The notes below the pieces were generated by a model that was given only the letters and a program-made list of their open reading frames with translations, did not search any database and was not told the DNA's origin. The position numbers and the translations under genes were made by a program. A DNA stretch of 64,000 bases from Bradyrhizobium sp. CB1717 (GTDB taxonomy: Bacteria > Pseudomonadota > Alphaproteobacteria > Rhizobiales > Xanthobacteraceae), in assembly GCF_029714325.1 (NCBI RefSeq), contig NZ_CP121666.1, forward strand, positions 434,001 to 498,000, read 5' to 3'. Positions 10,720 through 22,060 of this stretch are shown here, piece by piece (position 1 is the stretch's first letter; each line of letters starts with the position of its first letter).

Positions 10720-13677
10720 ATGTCTCGCCAGGACGCGAACGCAGCCTTTGCCCTGTCATCCTTTTTGCAGGGCACCAACGCCACCTACATCGACGAAATC
10801 TACGCCCGCTACGAGAAGGACCCGTCCTCGGTCGACGCCGAGTGGCAGGAGTTCTTCAAGAGCCTCAATGACCAGCCCGCCGACGTCCGGAAGAACGCGG
10901 AAGGCCCGTCCTGGGAGCGGGACAACTGGCCGCTGACGCCCAAGGATGATCTGACCTCCGCGCTCGACGGCAACTGGGCCGAAGTCGAGAGGGCGGTCGG
11001 CGCCAAGATCGCCGCCAAGGCGCAGACCAAGGGCGCCGACATCTCCTCCACCGACGTGCTTCAGGCCACGCGCGACTCGGTCCGCGCCTTGATGCTGATC
11101 CGCTCCTACCGCATGCGCGGCCACTTCCACGCCAAGCTCGATCCGCTCGGCATCGAAGCCCAGCGCAACCGCGAAGAGCTCGACCCGCGTACCTACGGCT
11201 TCAGCGAAGCCGATTTCGACCGCAAGATCTTCCTCGACCACGTGCTCGGCCTCGAATACGGCACGCTGCGTGAGATCACCGCGATCTGCGAGCGCACCTA
11301 CTGCCAGACGCTCGGCGTCGAGTTCATGCATATCAGCAATGCCGCGCAGAAGGCCTGGATCCAGGAGCGCATCGAGGGACCCGACAAGGAGATCTCGTTC
11401 ACGCCTGAAGGTCGTCGCGCCATCCTGACGAAGCTGGTCGAAGCCGAGGGTTTCGAAAAGTTCTGCGACACCAAGTTCACCGGCACCAAGCGCTTCGGCC
11501 TCGATGGCGGTGAAGCGCTGATCCCCGCGCTCGAGCAGATCATCAAGCGCGGCGGCAATCTCGGCGTGAAGGAGATCGTGCTCGGCATGCCGCATCGCGG
11601 CCGCCTCAACGTGCTGACCCAGGTGTTGGGCAAGGCCCATCGCGCGCTGTTCCACGAGTTCAAGGGCGGCTCGGCCAATCCCGACGCGGTCGAAGGCTCG
11701 GGCGACGTCAAGTACCACCTCGGCGCCTCCTCGGACCGCGAGTTCGACGGCAACCGCATCCATCTGTCGCTGACCGCCAACCCCTCGCATCTCGAGATCG
11801 TCGATCCCGTGGTGCTCGGCAAGGTCCGCGCCAAGCAGGACCAGCACGGCGATCCGCCTGACATGCGCATCTCGGTGATGCCGCTGCTGATGCACGGCGA
11901 CGCCGCGTTCGCCGGCCAGGGCGTGGTCGCGGAGTGCTTCGGTCTCTCCGACCTCAAGGGCTACCGCACCGGCGGCTCCGTGCACTTCATCGTCAACAAC
12001 CAGATCGGCTTCACCACCTATCCGCGTTACTCGCGCTCCTCGCCCTATCCGTCGGATGTGGCGAAGATGATCGACGCGCCGATCTTCCACGTGAACGGCG
12101 ACGATCCGGAAGCCGTCGTGTTCGCGGCCAAGGTCGCGACCGAATTCCGCCAGAAGTTCCACAAGCCCGTCGTCATCGACATGTGGTGCTATCGCCGCTA
12201 CGGCCACAACGAGGGCGACGAGCCGGCATTCACCCAGCCGGTCATGTACAAGCGGATCGCGGCCCATCCCTCGACCCTCACTCTCTACTCCAAGCGCCTG
12301 ATTGCCGAAGGCGTGGTCACGGAGGGCGAGGTCGACAAGATGAAGGCCGACTGGCGCTCGCGGCTCGATGCCGAGTTCGAGGCCGGCACCTCCTACAAGC
12401 CGAACAAGGCCGACTGGCTCGACGGCAAGTGGTCCGGCTTCAAGATCGCCGACCAGGAAGAGGATGCACGGCGCGGCGTCACCGGCGTCGACATTGCCAC
12501 GCTGAAGGATATCGGCCGCAAGATCACCAAGGTGCCGGACGGCTTCCGCGTCCACCGCACCATCCAGCGCTTCCTCGATAACCGCTCCAAGGCGATCGAC
12601 ACCGGCGCCGGCATCGACTGGGCGACCGGCGAGGCGCTGGCGTTCTGTTCGCTGCTCAACGAAAACCATCACGTTCGCCTGTCCGGACAGGATTCGGAGC
12701 GCGGCACCTTCTCGCAGCGCCATTCGGTCCTGATCGACCAGGAAGACGAGAGCCGCTACACGCCGTTCAACCATCTCGGCCACGAGCAGGGCCATTACGA
12801 GGTGATCAACTCGCTGCTGTCGGAAGAAGCCGTGCTCGGCTTCGAATACGGCTATTCGCTCGCCGAGCCGAACACGCTGACCCTGTGGGAAGCGCAGTTC
12901 GGCGACTTCGCCAACGGTGCGCAGGTCGTGTTCGACCAGTTCATCTCCTCGGGCGAGCGCAAATGGCTGCGCATGTCCGGCCTCGTCTGCCTCTTGCCGC
13001 ATGGCTATGAGGGCCAGGGTCCGGAGCACTCCTCGGCGCGCCTCGAGCGTTACCTGCAGATGTGCGCGGAAGACAACATGCAGGTGGTCTACCCGACCAC
13101 GCCGGCGAACTACTTCCACGCGCTGCGCCGGCAGCTGCACCGCGAGATCCGCAAGCCCCTGATCATGATGACGCCGAAGTCGCTGCTGCGTCACAAGCGG
13201 GCGGTGTCGCGTCTCGAGGAGCTGGCGAAGGGAACGACCTTCCACCGCATCCTCTATGATGACGCCCAGATGCTGCCGAACGAGGCCATCAAGCTCGTTC
13301 CGGACGAGAAGATCCGCCGCATCGTGCTGTGCTCCGGCAAGGTCTATTACGACCTCTACGAGGAGCGCGAGAAGCGCGGCATCGACGACATCTACCTGAT
13401 GCGCGTCGAGCAGCTCTATCCGGTGCCGCTGAAGGCGCTGGTGGCCGAGCTGTCGCGCTTCAAGAAGGCCGAGATGGTGTGGTGCCAGGAAGAGCCCCGC
13501 AACATGGGTGCCTGGCACTTCATCGAGCCCTATCTGGAATGGGTGCTGAACCAGGTGAACGGCGTGAGCCGGCGTCCGCGTTATGTCGGCCGCGCCGCTT
13601 CCGCCGCGACCGCCACGGGTCTGATGTCCAAGCATCAGGCTCAGCTGAAGGCGTTCCTGGACGAAGCACTGAGCTGA
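10720..13677 (+). CDS. sucA: 2-oxoglutarate dehydrogenase E1 component
   Basis: A 985-residue thiamine-diphosphate-dependent decarboxylase, the E1 of the 2-oxoglutarate dehydrogenase complex. Seen: an N-terminal FLQGTNATYIDEIYARYEKDP segment with the DPSSVDAEWQEFF signature used for E2 binding, MPHRGRLNVLTQVLGK, the TPP motif region HVNGDDPEAVVFA ... YRRYGHNEGDEP, and the transketolase-like half with HLGHEQGHYEVINS and LPHGYEGQGPEHSSARLERYL. Full length for the family. It precedes sucB with a 172-base gap that contains a palindromic repeat. Confidence 0.96.
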   Translation: MSRQDANAAFALSSFLQGTNATYIDEIYARYEKDPSSVDAEWQEFFKSLNDQPADVRKNAEGPSWERDNWPLTPKDDLTSALDGNWAEVERAVGAKIAAKAQTKGADISSTDVLQATRDSVRALMLIRSYRMRGHFHAKLDPLGIEAQRNREELDPRTYGFSEADFDRKIFLDHVLGLEYGTLREITAICERTYCQTLGVEFMHISNAAQKAWIQERIEGPDKEISFTPEGRRAILTKLVEAEGFEKFCDTKFTGTKRFGLDGGEALIPALEQIIKRGGNLGVKEIVLGMPHRGRLNVLTQVLGKAHRALFHEFKGGSANPDAVEGSGDVKYHLGASSDREFDGNRIHLSLTANPSHLEIVDPVVLGKVRAKQDQHGDPPDMRISVMPLLMHGDAAFAGQGVVAECFGLSDLKGYRTGGSVHFIVNNQIGFTTYPRYSRSSPYPSDVAKMIDAPIFHVNGDDPEAVVFAAKVATEFRQKFHKPVVIDMWCYRRYGHNEGDEPAFTQPVMYKRIAAHPSTLTLYSKRLIAEGVVTEGEVDKMKADWRSRLDAEFEAGTSYKPNKADWLDGKWSGFKIADQEEDARRGVTGVDIATLKDIGRKITKVPDGFRVHRTIQRFLDNRSKAIDTGAGIDWATGEALAFCSLLNENHHVRLSGQDSERGTFSQRHSVLIDQEDESRYTPFNHLGHEQGHYEVINSLLSEEAVLGFEYGYSLAEPNTLTLWEAQFGDFANGAQVVFDQFISSGERKWLRMSGLVCLLPHGYEGQGPEHSSARLERYLQMCAEDNMQVVYPTTPANYFHALRRQLHREIRKPLIMMTPKSLLRHKRAVSRLEELAKGTTFHRILYDDAQMLPNEAIKLVPDEKIRRIVLCSGKVYYDLYEEREKRGIDDIYLMRVEQLYPVPLKALVAELSRFKKAEMVWCQEEPRNMGAWHFIEPYLEWVLNQVNGVSRRPRYVGRAASAATATGLMSKHQAQLKAFLDEALS

Positions 13678-13689
13678 ACTTTTTGAACT

Positions 13690-13810
13690 GCGTCATGTCC
13701 CGCCTTGTGCGCAACCAGCGCACCGGGGCGGGGCATCCAGTCGCCGTGACGTGAATGCGAGCGTCCCGGCTTGCTGGATGGCCTGCTTTTCGCAGGCCGA
13801 TGACACCTGA
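13690..13810. repeat. Intergenic repeat between sucA and sucB
   Basis: The sucA-sucB gap contains imperfect inverted segments (cgccttgtgcgc...gcgcaccggggcg and ctggatggcctgc...gcaggccgatgac) in the style of the other intergenic repeats of this window. No promoter or ORF is evident. Confidence 0.35.
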
Positions 13811-13849
13811 ATTCATGACCGCTACTGGCGATCCCTTAAGGAAGAGACC

Positions 13850-15088
<1,239 letters not shown>

Positions 15089-15152
15089 TCCCTGACGCTC
15101 TGCGAGCGCCGTCGCCAATCGCGACGGCGCATGTCGAACCATGGAGGCGCGC

Positions 15153-15902
15153 GTGACGGATAAGGTCGTTGTCATCACCGGCGGCAGCCGCGGCATCGGG
15201 CGGGCGACCGCCATTGCGGCGGCCGCGCGCGGCTTTCGCGTCGTGGTCGGCTATGCCAGCAACAAGACCGCGGCCGACGAGGTGGTCGCGCAGATCGAGG
15301 CCAGCAACGGCAAGGCCATCGCGGTGAAATGCGACGTCGCCGAGGAAAGCGACATCCTCGCGCTGTTCAAGGAAGCCGACAAGTTCGGTACGCTTGGCGC
15401 GCTCGTCAACAATGGCGGCATCGTCGGCAAGAGCGGCGTGCGCGTCGACGAGATGTCGGCCGAGCGCATCCAGCGCGTGATGGCGGTCAACGTCACCGGC
15501 TCCATCCTCTGCGCGCGCGAAGCCGTGAAGCGGATGTCGACCAAGCATGGCGGCAAGGGTGGCGTCATCGTCAACCTGTCATCGGTTGCTGCGAGGCTCG
15601 GCGCACCCAACACCTATGTCGATTACGCCGCGTCCAAGGGCGCGATCGATTCCTTCACCGTCGGCCTCGGCTACGAGGTTGCAAACGAAGGCATCCGTGT
15701 CGCCGGCATTCGCCCCGGCCTGATCGACACCGAAATCCACGCTGCCGGCGGCGAGCCGGACCGCGCCCATCGCCTGGCCCATCTGGTGCCGATGAAGCGC
15801 GTCGGCACTGCCGACGAAATCGCCAATGCCATCGTCTGGCTGATGTCGGACGAGGCCTCCTACGTCACCTCAGCCATTCTCGATGTGTCCGGCGGACGCT
15901 GA
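15153..15902 (+). CDS. SDR-family oxidoreductase between sucB and lpdA
   Basis: A classical short-chain dehydrogenase of about 249 residues. The NAD(P)-binding motif is TGGSRGIG, followed by NNGGIVG (NNAG-type), the catalytic Ser in VNLSSVAAR, YVDYAASKGA (YxxxK) and a PG motif IRPGLIDTEIH. The start is set at GTG 15153: GGAGG at 15143-15147 sits 5 bases upstream, whereas ATG 15141 would put that signal inside the gene. The closest general type is the glucose-dehydrogenase/FabG-like SDRs; the substrate cannot be told from sequence. The location suggests co-transcription with the E2 and E3 genes. Confidence 0.85.
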   Translation: MTDKVVVITGGSRGIGRATAIAAAARGFRVVVGYASNKTAADEVVAQIEASNGKAIAVKCDVAEESDILALFKEADKFGTLGALVNNGGIVGKSGVRVDEMSAERIQRVMAVNVTGSILCAREAVKRMSTKHGGKGGVIVNLSSVAARLGAPNTYVDYAASKGAIDSFTVGLGYEVANEGIRVAGIRPGLIDTEIHAAGGEPDRAHRLAHLVPMKRVGTADEIANAIVWLMSDEASYVTSAILDVSGGR

Positions 15903-15959
15903 CGCGCCGCGCGGACGCTGACACATCCTCATCACGCTAAACCTACGGGACTTCCTCTC

Positions 15960-17360
15960 ATGGCTACCTACGATCTCGTCGTCATCGGCACCGGACCGGG
16001 CGGTTATGTCTGCGCTGTGCGCGCCAGCCAGCTCGGCATGAAAGTCGCCGTGGTCGAAAAGAACGCAACGCTCGGCGGCACCTGCCTCAATGTCGGCTGC
16101 ATGCCCTCCAAGGCGCTGCTGCATGCGTCCGAGATGTTCGAGGAAGCCGGGCATTCCTTTGCCAAGATGGGCGTGTCGGTCTCCTCGCCGAAGCTCGATC
16201 TGCCGTCGATGATGAATTTCAAGCAGCAGGGCATCGACGGCAACGTCAAGGGCGTCGAGTTCCTGATGAAGAAGAACAAGATCGACGTGCTCAAGGGCAC
16301 CGGCAAGATCCTCGGCACCGGCAAGGTCGAGGTCTCCGCCGACGGCAAGTCGCAGGTGGTCGAGACCAAGAACATCGTGATCGCCACCGGCTCCGACATC
16401 GCGCGCCTCAAGGGCATCGAGATCGACGAGAAGCGCATCGTGTCCTCGACCGGCGCGCTGTCGCTGGAGAAGGTGCCCGGCCGATTGCTGGTCATTGGCG
16501 CCGGCGTGATCGGGCTCGAACTTGGCTCTGTGTGGCGCCGGCTCGGAGCCGAAGTCATGGTGGTCGAATTCCTCGATCGCATTCTGCCCGGCATGGACGG
16601 CGAGATCGCCAAGCAGTTCCAGCGCATCCTTGAAAAGCAGGGATTTGCATTCAAGCTGGGTTCGAAGGTCACCGGTGTCGAAGCGAACAGCAAGGCGTTG
16701 CTCGCGAAAATCGAGCCGGCTGCCGGCGGTGCCGCCGAGACCATCGAGGCCGATGTCGTTCTGGTCTGCATCGGCCGCACGCCCTACACGGACGGGCTCG
16801 GCCTGAAGGAAGCCGGCGTCGCGCTCGACCCGCGCGGCCGCGTCCAGATCGACCCGCATTTCGCCACCAGCCTGAAGGGCGTCTATGCCATCGGCGACGT
16901 CGTCGCCGGCCCGATGCTCGCGCACAAGGCCGAGGATGAAGGCGTTGCGGTCGCGGAGATCATCGCCGGCCAGGCCGGCCACGTGAATTACGATGTGATC
17001 CCGGGCGTCGTGTATACCACGCCGGAAGTGTCCTCCGTCGGCAAGACCGAGGAGGAGCTGAAGCAGGCGGGCACAGCTTATACCGTCGGGAAGTTTCCCT
17101 TTACCGCCAACGGCCGCTCCAAGGTCAACCAGACCACCGACGGCTTTGTGAAGATTCTCGCAGATGCGAAGACCGATCGCGTGCTCGGCGTGCACATTAT
17201 CGGCATTGAGGCCGGCGAAATGATCCATGAAGCCTGCGTTCTCATGGAATTTGGTGGCAGTGCGGAAGATCTCGCGCGCACCTGCCACGCCCATCCGACC
17301 CGCTCGGAGGCCGTCAAGGAAGCCGCGCTTGCAGTCGGCAAGCGGGCCATCCATATGTAG
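15960..17360 (+). CDS. lpdA: Dihydrolipoyl dehydrogenase (E3)
   Basis: A 466-residue FAD/NAD pyridine nucleotide-disulfide oxidoreductase that reoxidises dihydrolipoamide on E2. Seen: FAD motif [15 protein letters not shown], redox-active disulfide [16 protein letters not shown] motif [15 protein letters not shown], the second FAD motif [22 protein letters not shown], and the C-terminal catalytic His-Glu in [14 protein letters not shown]. Last enzyme gene of the 2-oxoglutarate dehydrogenase block. Confidence 0.95.
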   Translation: MATYDLVVIGTGPGGYVCAVRASQLGMKVAVVEKNATLGGTCLNVGCMPSKALLHASEMFEEAGHSFAKMGVSVSSPKLDLPSMMNFKQQGIDGNVKGVEFLMKKNKIDVLKGTGKILGTGKVEVSADGKSQVVETKNIVIATGSDIARLKGIEIDEKRIVSSTGALSLEKVPGRLLVIGAGVIGLELGSVWRRLGAEVMVVEFLDRILPGMDGEIAKQFQRILEKQGFAFKLGSKVTGVEANSKALLAKIEPAAGGAAETIEADVVLVCIGRTPYTDGLGLKEAGVALDPRGRVQIDPHFATSLKGVYAIGDVVAGPMLAHKAEDEGVAVAEIIAGQAGHVNYDVIPGVVYTTPEVSSVGKTEEELKQAGTAYTVGKFPFTANGRSKVNQTTDGFVKILADAKTDRVLGVHIIGIEAGEMIHEACVLMEFGGSAEDLARTCHAHPTRSEAVKEAALAVGKRAIHM

Positions 17361-17394
17361 GCTCGCGCTCAGCGACGAACCGGGCGGGAAACAC

Positions 17395-17925
17395 ATGCTG
17401 CGCCGCCTTCTGCAACCGGTCTGGGTCCTGCTTGCGATCATCTTCCTGATCGAAGCCTGGCTGTGGGATCACCTCGAACCGATCGTCGCGCGGGTTGTCG
17501 CAGCCATCCCGCTCGCACGGTTCAAGCAATGGCTGACGGAGCGCGTCGACGCGCTGTCGCCGGCCATGACGCTGATCGTGTTCGCGGTCCCCATCATCCC
17601 GCTGTTTCCGCTCAAGCTGGTCGGCCTGTGGCTGCTCACGCACGAGTACTGGACCAGCGCGGTCTTCACGATCATTTTCGCAAAGCTCGCCGGCGTCGGC
17701 GTCACCGCCTTCGTGTTCGACGTCACGCGCGACAAGCTTTTGGAGATGCCCTGGTTCGAGCGGATCTATGATCTCGTGATGAGGGTGCGCGCCAAGGCGC
17801 ACCAGCTGGTCGACCCGATCAAGCGCCGCATCCGCGAGCTGATCGCCGGCAACGGCGAAGGCTGGTCCGCCCGCACGCTCCGCCTGATCCAGCGCTTCCG
17901 CAAGAGCGTGCACCAGGCGCGCTAG
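17395..17925 (+). CDS. Small inner-membrane protein of unknown function
   Basis: A 176-residue protein starting at ATG 17395, 34 bases after the lpdA stop. There are three hydrophobic stretches: LLQPVWVLLAIIFLIEAWLW near the N-terminus, MTLIVFAVPIIPLFPLKLVG and SAVFTIIFAKLAGVGVTAFVF. The C-terminal half is strongly basic and helical (RVRAKAHQLVDPIKRRIREL) and probably cytoplasmic. I do not recognise a named family. It could be read through from lpdA. Confidence 0.7.
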   Translation: MLRRLLQPVWVLLAIIFLIEAWLWDHLEPIVARVVAAIPLARFKQWLTERVDALSPAMTLIVFAVPIIPLFPLKLVGLWLLTHEYWTSAVFTIIFAKLAGVGVTAFVFDVTRDKLLEMPWFERIYDLVMRVRAKAHQLVDPIKRRIRELIAGNGEGWSARTLRLIQRFRKSVHQAR

Positions 17926-17956
17926 CTGCCTGCCAGAGGCACGCGCCTCTATCCTC

Positions 17957-18043
17957 CGTCATTGCGAGCGCAGCGAAGCAATCCAGAATCTTTCCGCGGA
18001 GGCAGTCTGGATTGCTTCGTCGCAAGGGCTCCTCGCAATGACG
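17957..18043. repeat. Repeat family A, copy 1 (inverted relative to copies 2 and 3)
   Basis: An 87-base element bounded by cgtcattgcgag and ctcgcaatgacg, with inner arms gaagcaatccaga and tctggattgcttcg. The outer and inner arms form a long imperfect hairpin. Other copies are at 22061, 41659 and 46272. The structure resembles extragenic palindromic or non-autonomous mobile elements. Confidence 0.85.
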
Positions 18044-18067
18044 CGGTGAGAACCCTGTCTCAGCCCC

Positions 18068-18658
18068 TCAATGCAAATGCACCAGATGCGGCCACCACAG
18101 GCCGAGGGCGGTCATGAGCAGGCCGGCGAGCGTCAGCACGCCAGCGACATAGGCCAGCGCGATCATGCCGGTGATGATGGTGGCGGACGCCAGCACGATG
18201 CCGATCTGGAAGGCGGCCGATGCCAGCTCGAAATGGTGGTACTTCGCGGTCGCCTCGTCGCGCTCGTGCTCGGCATGCTTGGCCTTCTCGGCGAGCTGCT
18301 CGGTGCCTTCGCCGGTCTCGGGCTCGGAGCGGTAGCGCGCCGCGGTCTTGGTCCAGTCGTCGACCTGCTTCTGCACGAGCGCCTTCTGGGCGTCGTCGGT
18401 CGTGCCGGCCAGCGTCAGCTTGCCCTGCTCGGCCGCGGTCACGACCACGGTGCGGCGGATGCTCTTGGCCTGGAAGAACGCCCAGAGATTGGCGGCCTCG
18501 ACGTTCTTGCTGATCGATTCGGTCTGCGCGCCCTTGCCGAGCGTCTCCGAGATCGCCAGGAACAGCGCCAGCACGGCGATCAAGAGGGCGATCTTCTTGT
18601 TCGAGCCGGACGCGTGCTCGGCGTGCTCGGCGTGCTCCATGCTTTCATGTGCGCTCAT
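18068..18658 (-). CDS. DUF4337-like membrane protein
   Basis: A 196-residue protein starting at ATG 18658, with a clear GGAGGG ribosome-binding site upstream. The N-terminus is rich in His/Glu/Ala (MEHAEHAEHASG) and is followed by a membrane helix KIALLIAVLALFLAISETL. A central soluble helical domain contains NLWAFFQAKSIRRT and DDWTKTAARYRSEPETGEGT, and two C-terminal membrane helices end at LVHLH. This layout matches DUF4337 proteins, whose function is unknown. A longer in-frame ORF to 18766 has no support. Confidence 0.8.
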   Translation of the reverse strand: MSAHESMEHAEHAEHASGSNKKIALLIAVLALFLAISETLGKGAQTESISKNVEAANLWAFFQAKSIRRTVVVTAAEQGKLTLAGTTDDAQKALVQKQVDDWTKTAARYRSEPETGEGTEQLAEKAKHAEHERDEATAKYHHFELASAAFQIGIVLASATIITGMIALAYVAGVLTLAGLLMTALGLWWPHLVHLH

Positions 18659-18740
18659 AAATCCCTCCTGCTGCGATAGCCCACGATTGACCGAACCGCG
18701 CGGCCTGCGCAAGAGGCAAGGAACTTGTGACGTCAGTGTG

Positions 18741-19706
18741 TCAGCGTCTTGGATGCGCGCTGGCATAGACTTCGAGCAGGCGCTCGGAATCGATGCCGGT
18801 GTAGATCTGCGTGGTCGAGAGCGAGGAATGGCCGAGCAGTTCCTGGATTGCGCGCAAGTCCCCGCCGCGCGACAGCAGATGCGTGGCGAAGGAGTGACGG
18901 AGCGCGTGCGGCGTGGCGCTGTCGGGCAAGCCGAGCGCGCCGCGCAGCCGTTCCATCGCGAGCTGGATGATGCGCGGGCTCAAGGGACCGCCGCGTGCGC
19001 CGACGAAGATCGGCCCTTCCGCCGGCAGCGGATAGGGACACATCGAAACGTATTCCTGCACCAGCTCGAGCACGTTCTGCAGCACCGGCACCATGCGCGT
19101 CTTGTTGCCTTTGCCTGTCACGACCAGCACGTCGCCTTCGCCGGGCTTCGGCACCTCGCGGCGCTTCAGGCTGAGCGCTTCGGAGATGCGCAGGCCGGAG
19201 CCATACAAGAGCGCCATCACCGCGGCATCGCGCACCAGGATCCAGGTCTCGCGCTCCTCGCCGGCGCGCTCGTCGGCGTCTGCGAGGCGTTTGGCTGACG
19301 CCATCGGCAACGGCTTCGGCAGGCTCTTTGCGACTTTCGGCGCGCGGATCGCGGAGAGTGCACCGACCTTACCCTTGCCCTCGCGCTCGAGGAAACGGCC
19401 GAACGAGCGCAGGCCCGCCAGCGCGCGCATCAGGCTGCGGCCGGCAATGTCGTCGGCGCGGCGCATCGCCATGAAGGCGCGTACGTCGGTGGCCTCCAGC
19501 GCGGCGAATCGCTCGAGCGTGACCCGCTCGCCCCAATGGCTGCAAAGGAAATCCAGGCACTGCCGCAGATCGCGGCCATAGGCCTCCAGCGTCTTCGGCG
19601 ACAGCCGCCGCTCGGCGCCGAGATGCGACAGCCAGCGCGTCATCTCCTGCGCGATCGAGGGATCGGCGCTGGCGAGCTCGATTTGAGGGGCGGTCGCTTT
19701 GCTCAT
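18741..19706 (-). CDS. xerC: Tyrosine recombinase XerC
   Basis: A 321-residue site-specific recombinase that, with XerD, resolves chromosome dimers at dif. The N-terminal SAM-like domain contains LSHLGAERRLSPKTLEAYGRDLRQ. The catalytic domain has the first Arg in GSGLRISEAL, Lys in VTGKGNKTRMVPV, H-x-x-R in PHALRHSFATHLL, the second His in LLGHSSLSTTQIY and the nucleophile Tyr in that last segment. XerC rather than XerD is favoured by its divergent position next to priA. Start at ATG 19706 (MSKATAPQ); an upstream in-frame codon exists but lacks support. Confidence 0.9.
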   Translation of the reverse strand: MSKATAPQIELASADPSIAQEMTRWLSHLGAERRLSPKTLEAYGRDLRQCLDFLCSHWGERVTLERFAALEATDVRAFMAMRRADDIAGRSLMRALAGLRSFGRFLEREGKGKVGALSAIRAPKVAKSLPKPLPMASAKRLADADERAGEERETWILVRDAAVMALLYGSGLRISEALSLKRREVPKPGEGDVLVVTGKGNKTRMVPVLQNVLELVQEYVSMCPYPLPAEGPIFVGARGGPLSPRIIQLAMERLRGALGLPDSATPHALRHSFATHLLSRGGDLRAIQELLGHSSLSTTQIYTGIDSERLLEVYASAHPRR

Positions 19707-19829
19707 GCGCTCTGGACGTAATGATTCCGCACAGTATATCGCATCACACAAGTTTACTGTTCGCTAAGGCTGCGCCATGGCGCTAGCCTTCAGGCCCCCG
19801 GGTTCCGATTCTCCTTCCAAAGATCGTTG

Positions 19830-22040
19830 ATGGATTACACGTCGCGCAGCAACACCGCCCCCGCCAACGCGACCGGCATGGTCGACGTGCTGGTGCCGGT
19901 CGCGCTCGACCAGACCTATTCCTACAAGGTGCCGCGCGGCATGGAGCTTAAGGCGGGCGACCTCGTCGGCGTGCCGCTCGGCGCACGCGAGGTGCTGGCC
20001 GTGGTCTGGGGGGAGAATGCCAATCCCGATCCGCGCCTGCACAACCGCCTCAAGGAGGTCAGCGAGAAGCTCGACATCCCGCCGCTGAAGCCCGAATTGC
20101 GCCAGGTCGTCGACTGGGTCGCAAATTACACGCTGAGCCCGCGCGGCATGGTGCTGCGCATGTGCCTGCGGATGGGCGAAAATCTTGGCCCCGAGCGGGT
20201 GCGTCCCGGCGTGCGCCTGACCGGCGATCCGCCGCGGCGGCTGACGCCGGCGCGGCAGCGGGTGATCGAGGTGCTGTCGGACCGCCTGCTGCATGCCAAG
20301 TCCGAGGCCGCCAAGGAAGCCGGCGTGTCGGCCGGCGTGATCGACGGGCTCGTCGACGAAGGCACGCTCACGGTCGAGCCGATGCCGCCGCCTGCGCCGC
20401 CACCTAGCCCCGATCCGGAGTTCGGCCGTCCGGATTTCTCGCCGCTGCAGCGGGCCGGTGTCGATGCGATGCGCGCGCTCGCGGCCAATGGCAGCTTCCA
20501 CGTCGCGCTGCTCGATGGCGTCACCGGCTCCGGCAAGACCGAGGTCTATTTCGAGGCCGTCGCGGAAACCATCCGCCGCGGCAAGCAGTCGCTGATCCTG
20601 ATGCCGGAGATCGCGCTCACCGGCCAGTTCCTCGACCGCTTCGCGCGGCGCTTTGGCGTGCGGCCGATCGAATGGCATTCCGAGCTGACGCCGCGCACCC
20701 GCGCGCGCAATTGGGCGGCGATCTCCGAGGGAAGCGCGCCGGTCGTGGTCGGCGCGCGCTCGGCGCTGTTTTTGCCTTACGCCAATCTCGGCCTCATCGT
20801 CGTCGATGAAGAGCACGACCAGGCCTACAAGCAGGACGAGGGCGTGCATTACCACGCCCGCGACATGGCGGTGGTGCGCGCGCATATCGCCAAGATCCCG
20901 GTCGTGCTGGCGTCCGCAACGCCGTCGGTCGAATCCGAGGTCAACGCGCGCAAGAGCCGCTATCAGCGCATCGCGCTGCCCTCGCGCTTCGGCGGCCAGC
21001 ACATGCCGCATATCGAGGCCATCGACCTGCGCCGCGAGCCGCCCGCGCGCGGCCGCTATATCTCGCCGCGCTTGGCCTCCGAGATCAGAACCGCGATCGA
21101 GCGGCGCGAGCAGGCGCTGTTGTTCCTCAATCGCCGCGGCTATGCGCCGCTGACGCTGTGCCGCGGCTGCGGCCATCGCTTCGCCTGCACCATCTGCGAT
21201 GCTTGGCTGGTCGATCACCGCTTTCGCCAGCGCCTCGTCTGTCACCATTGCGGCTTCTCGATGCCGCGCCCGCATCTCTGTCCGAACTGCTCGGCCGACG
21301 AATCCCTGGTCGCGGTCGGTCCGGGCGTGGAGCGCCTGCAGGAGGAGGCGGCCGCGCTGTTCCCGGAAGCGCGCACCATGGTGCTGTCGAGCGATCTCAT
21401 CACCTCGATCGAGACGATGCGCTCAGAGCTTGCTGAGATCGCGGAGGGCCGCGTCGACATCATCATCGGCACCCAGCTCGTCGCCAAGGGCCACAACTTT
21501 CCGCGGCTCAACTTGGTCGGCGTGATCGATGCCGATCTCGGCCTCAGCAACGGCGATCCGCGCGCCGCGGAGCGGACCTGGCAATTGCTCAACCAGGTGA
21601 TCGGCCGCGCCGGCCGCGAGCAGGGCCGCGGCGTCGGCTATCTGCAGACCCATCAGCCCGATCATCCCGTGATGAAGGCGTTGATCGCCTGCGATCGCGA
21701 GGCTTTCTACGACAGCGAGATCGATCTGCGCGAGAAGACGCTCTATCCGCCGTTCGGCCGGCTCGCGAGCCTGATCATCTCCGCCGGCGACCGGCCGAGC
21801 GCGGAAGGTCTCGGCCGCCGTCTCGTCGCGCTCGCGCCGCGCGACGAGCGCGTGGTGGTGCTCGGCCCGGCCGAGGCGCCGCTCGCGGTCATCAAGGGCC
21901 GCTACCGCTTCCGCATCCTGGTGAAATCGGCGCGCGGTTTCGATCTCTCGGATTACTTGCGCAACTGGCTCGCCGTCTGCCCGAAGCCGACGGGCAATCA
22001 AAAGCTCGAAGTCGACGTCGATCCGCAGAGCTTTTTGTAG
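19830..22040 (+). CDS. priA: Primosomal protein N' (replication restart helicase)
   Basis: A 736-residue superfamily-2 helicase that reloads the replisome at stalled forks. Visible: an N-terminal DNA-binding domain beginning DVLVPVALDQTYSYKVP, Walker A DGVTGSGKTEVYF, the DEEH box VVDEEHDQAYKQ, a zinc-binding insert with paired cysteines (CRGCGHRF, CTICD, CHHCG, CPNC), and helicase motifs GTQLVAKGHNFP and QVIGRAGREQGRG. ATG 19830 directly follows a TTG at 19827; either could serve. It is divergent from xerC. Confidence 0.94.
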   Translation: MDYTSRSNTAPANATGMVDVLVPVALDQTYSYKVPRGMELKAGDLVGVPLGAREVLAVVWGENANPDPRLHNRLKEVSEKLDIPPLKPELRQVVDWVANYTLSPRGMVLRMCLRMGENLGPERVRPGVRLTGDPPRRLTPARQRVIEVLSDRLLHAKSEAAKEAGVSAGVIDGLVDEGTLTVEPMPPPAPPPSPDPEFGRPDFSPLQRAGVDAMRALAANGSFHVALLDGVTGSGKTEVYFEAVAETIRRGKQSLILMPEIALTGQFLDRFARRFGVRPIEWHSELTPRTRARNWAAISEGSAPVVVGARSALFLPYANLGLIVVDEEHDQAYKQDEGVHYHARDMAVVRAHIAKIPVVLASATPSVESEVNARKSRYQRIALPSRFGGQHMPHIEAIDLRREPPARGRYISPRLASEIRTAIERREQALLFLNRRGYAPLTLCRGCGHRFACTICDAWLVDHRFRQRLVCHHCGFSMPRPHLCPNCSADESLVAVGPGVERLQEEAAALFPEARTMVLSSDLITSIETMRSELAEIAEGRVDIIIGTQLVAKGHNFPRLNLVGVIDADLGLSNGDPRAAERTWQLLNQVIGRAGREQGRGVGYLQTHQPDHPVMKALIACDREAFYDSEIDLREKTLYPPFGRLASLIISAGDRPSAEGLGRRLVALAPRDERVVVLGPAEAPLAVIKGRYRFRILVKSARGFDLSDYLRNWLAVCPKPTGNQKLEVDVDPQSFL

Positions 22041-22060
22041 GGCTGCCCCCACTCTCTCCT

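Noticed and set aside
10756..13635. Very long minus-strand ORF opposite sucA
   Set aside because: High-GC antisense shadow; sucA is full length and unmistakable.
17957..18043. Possible CRISPR unit
   Set aside because: Copies of this repeat are kilobases apart with no spacer array; it is an interspersed palindromic element.
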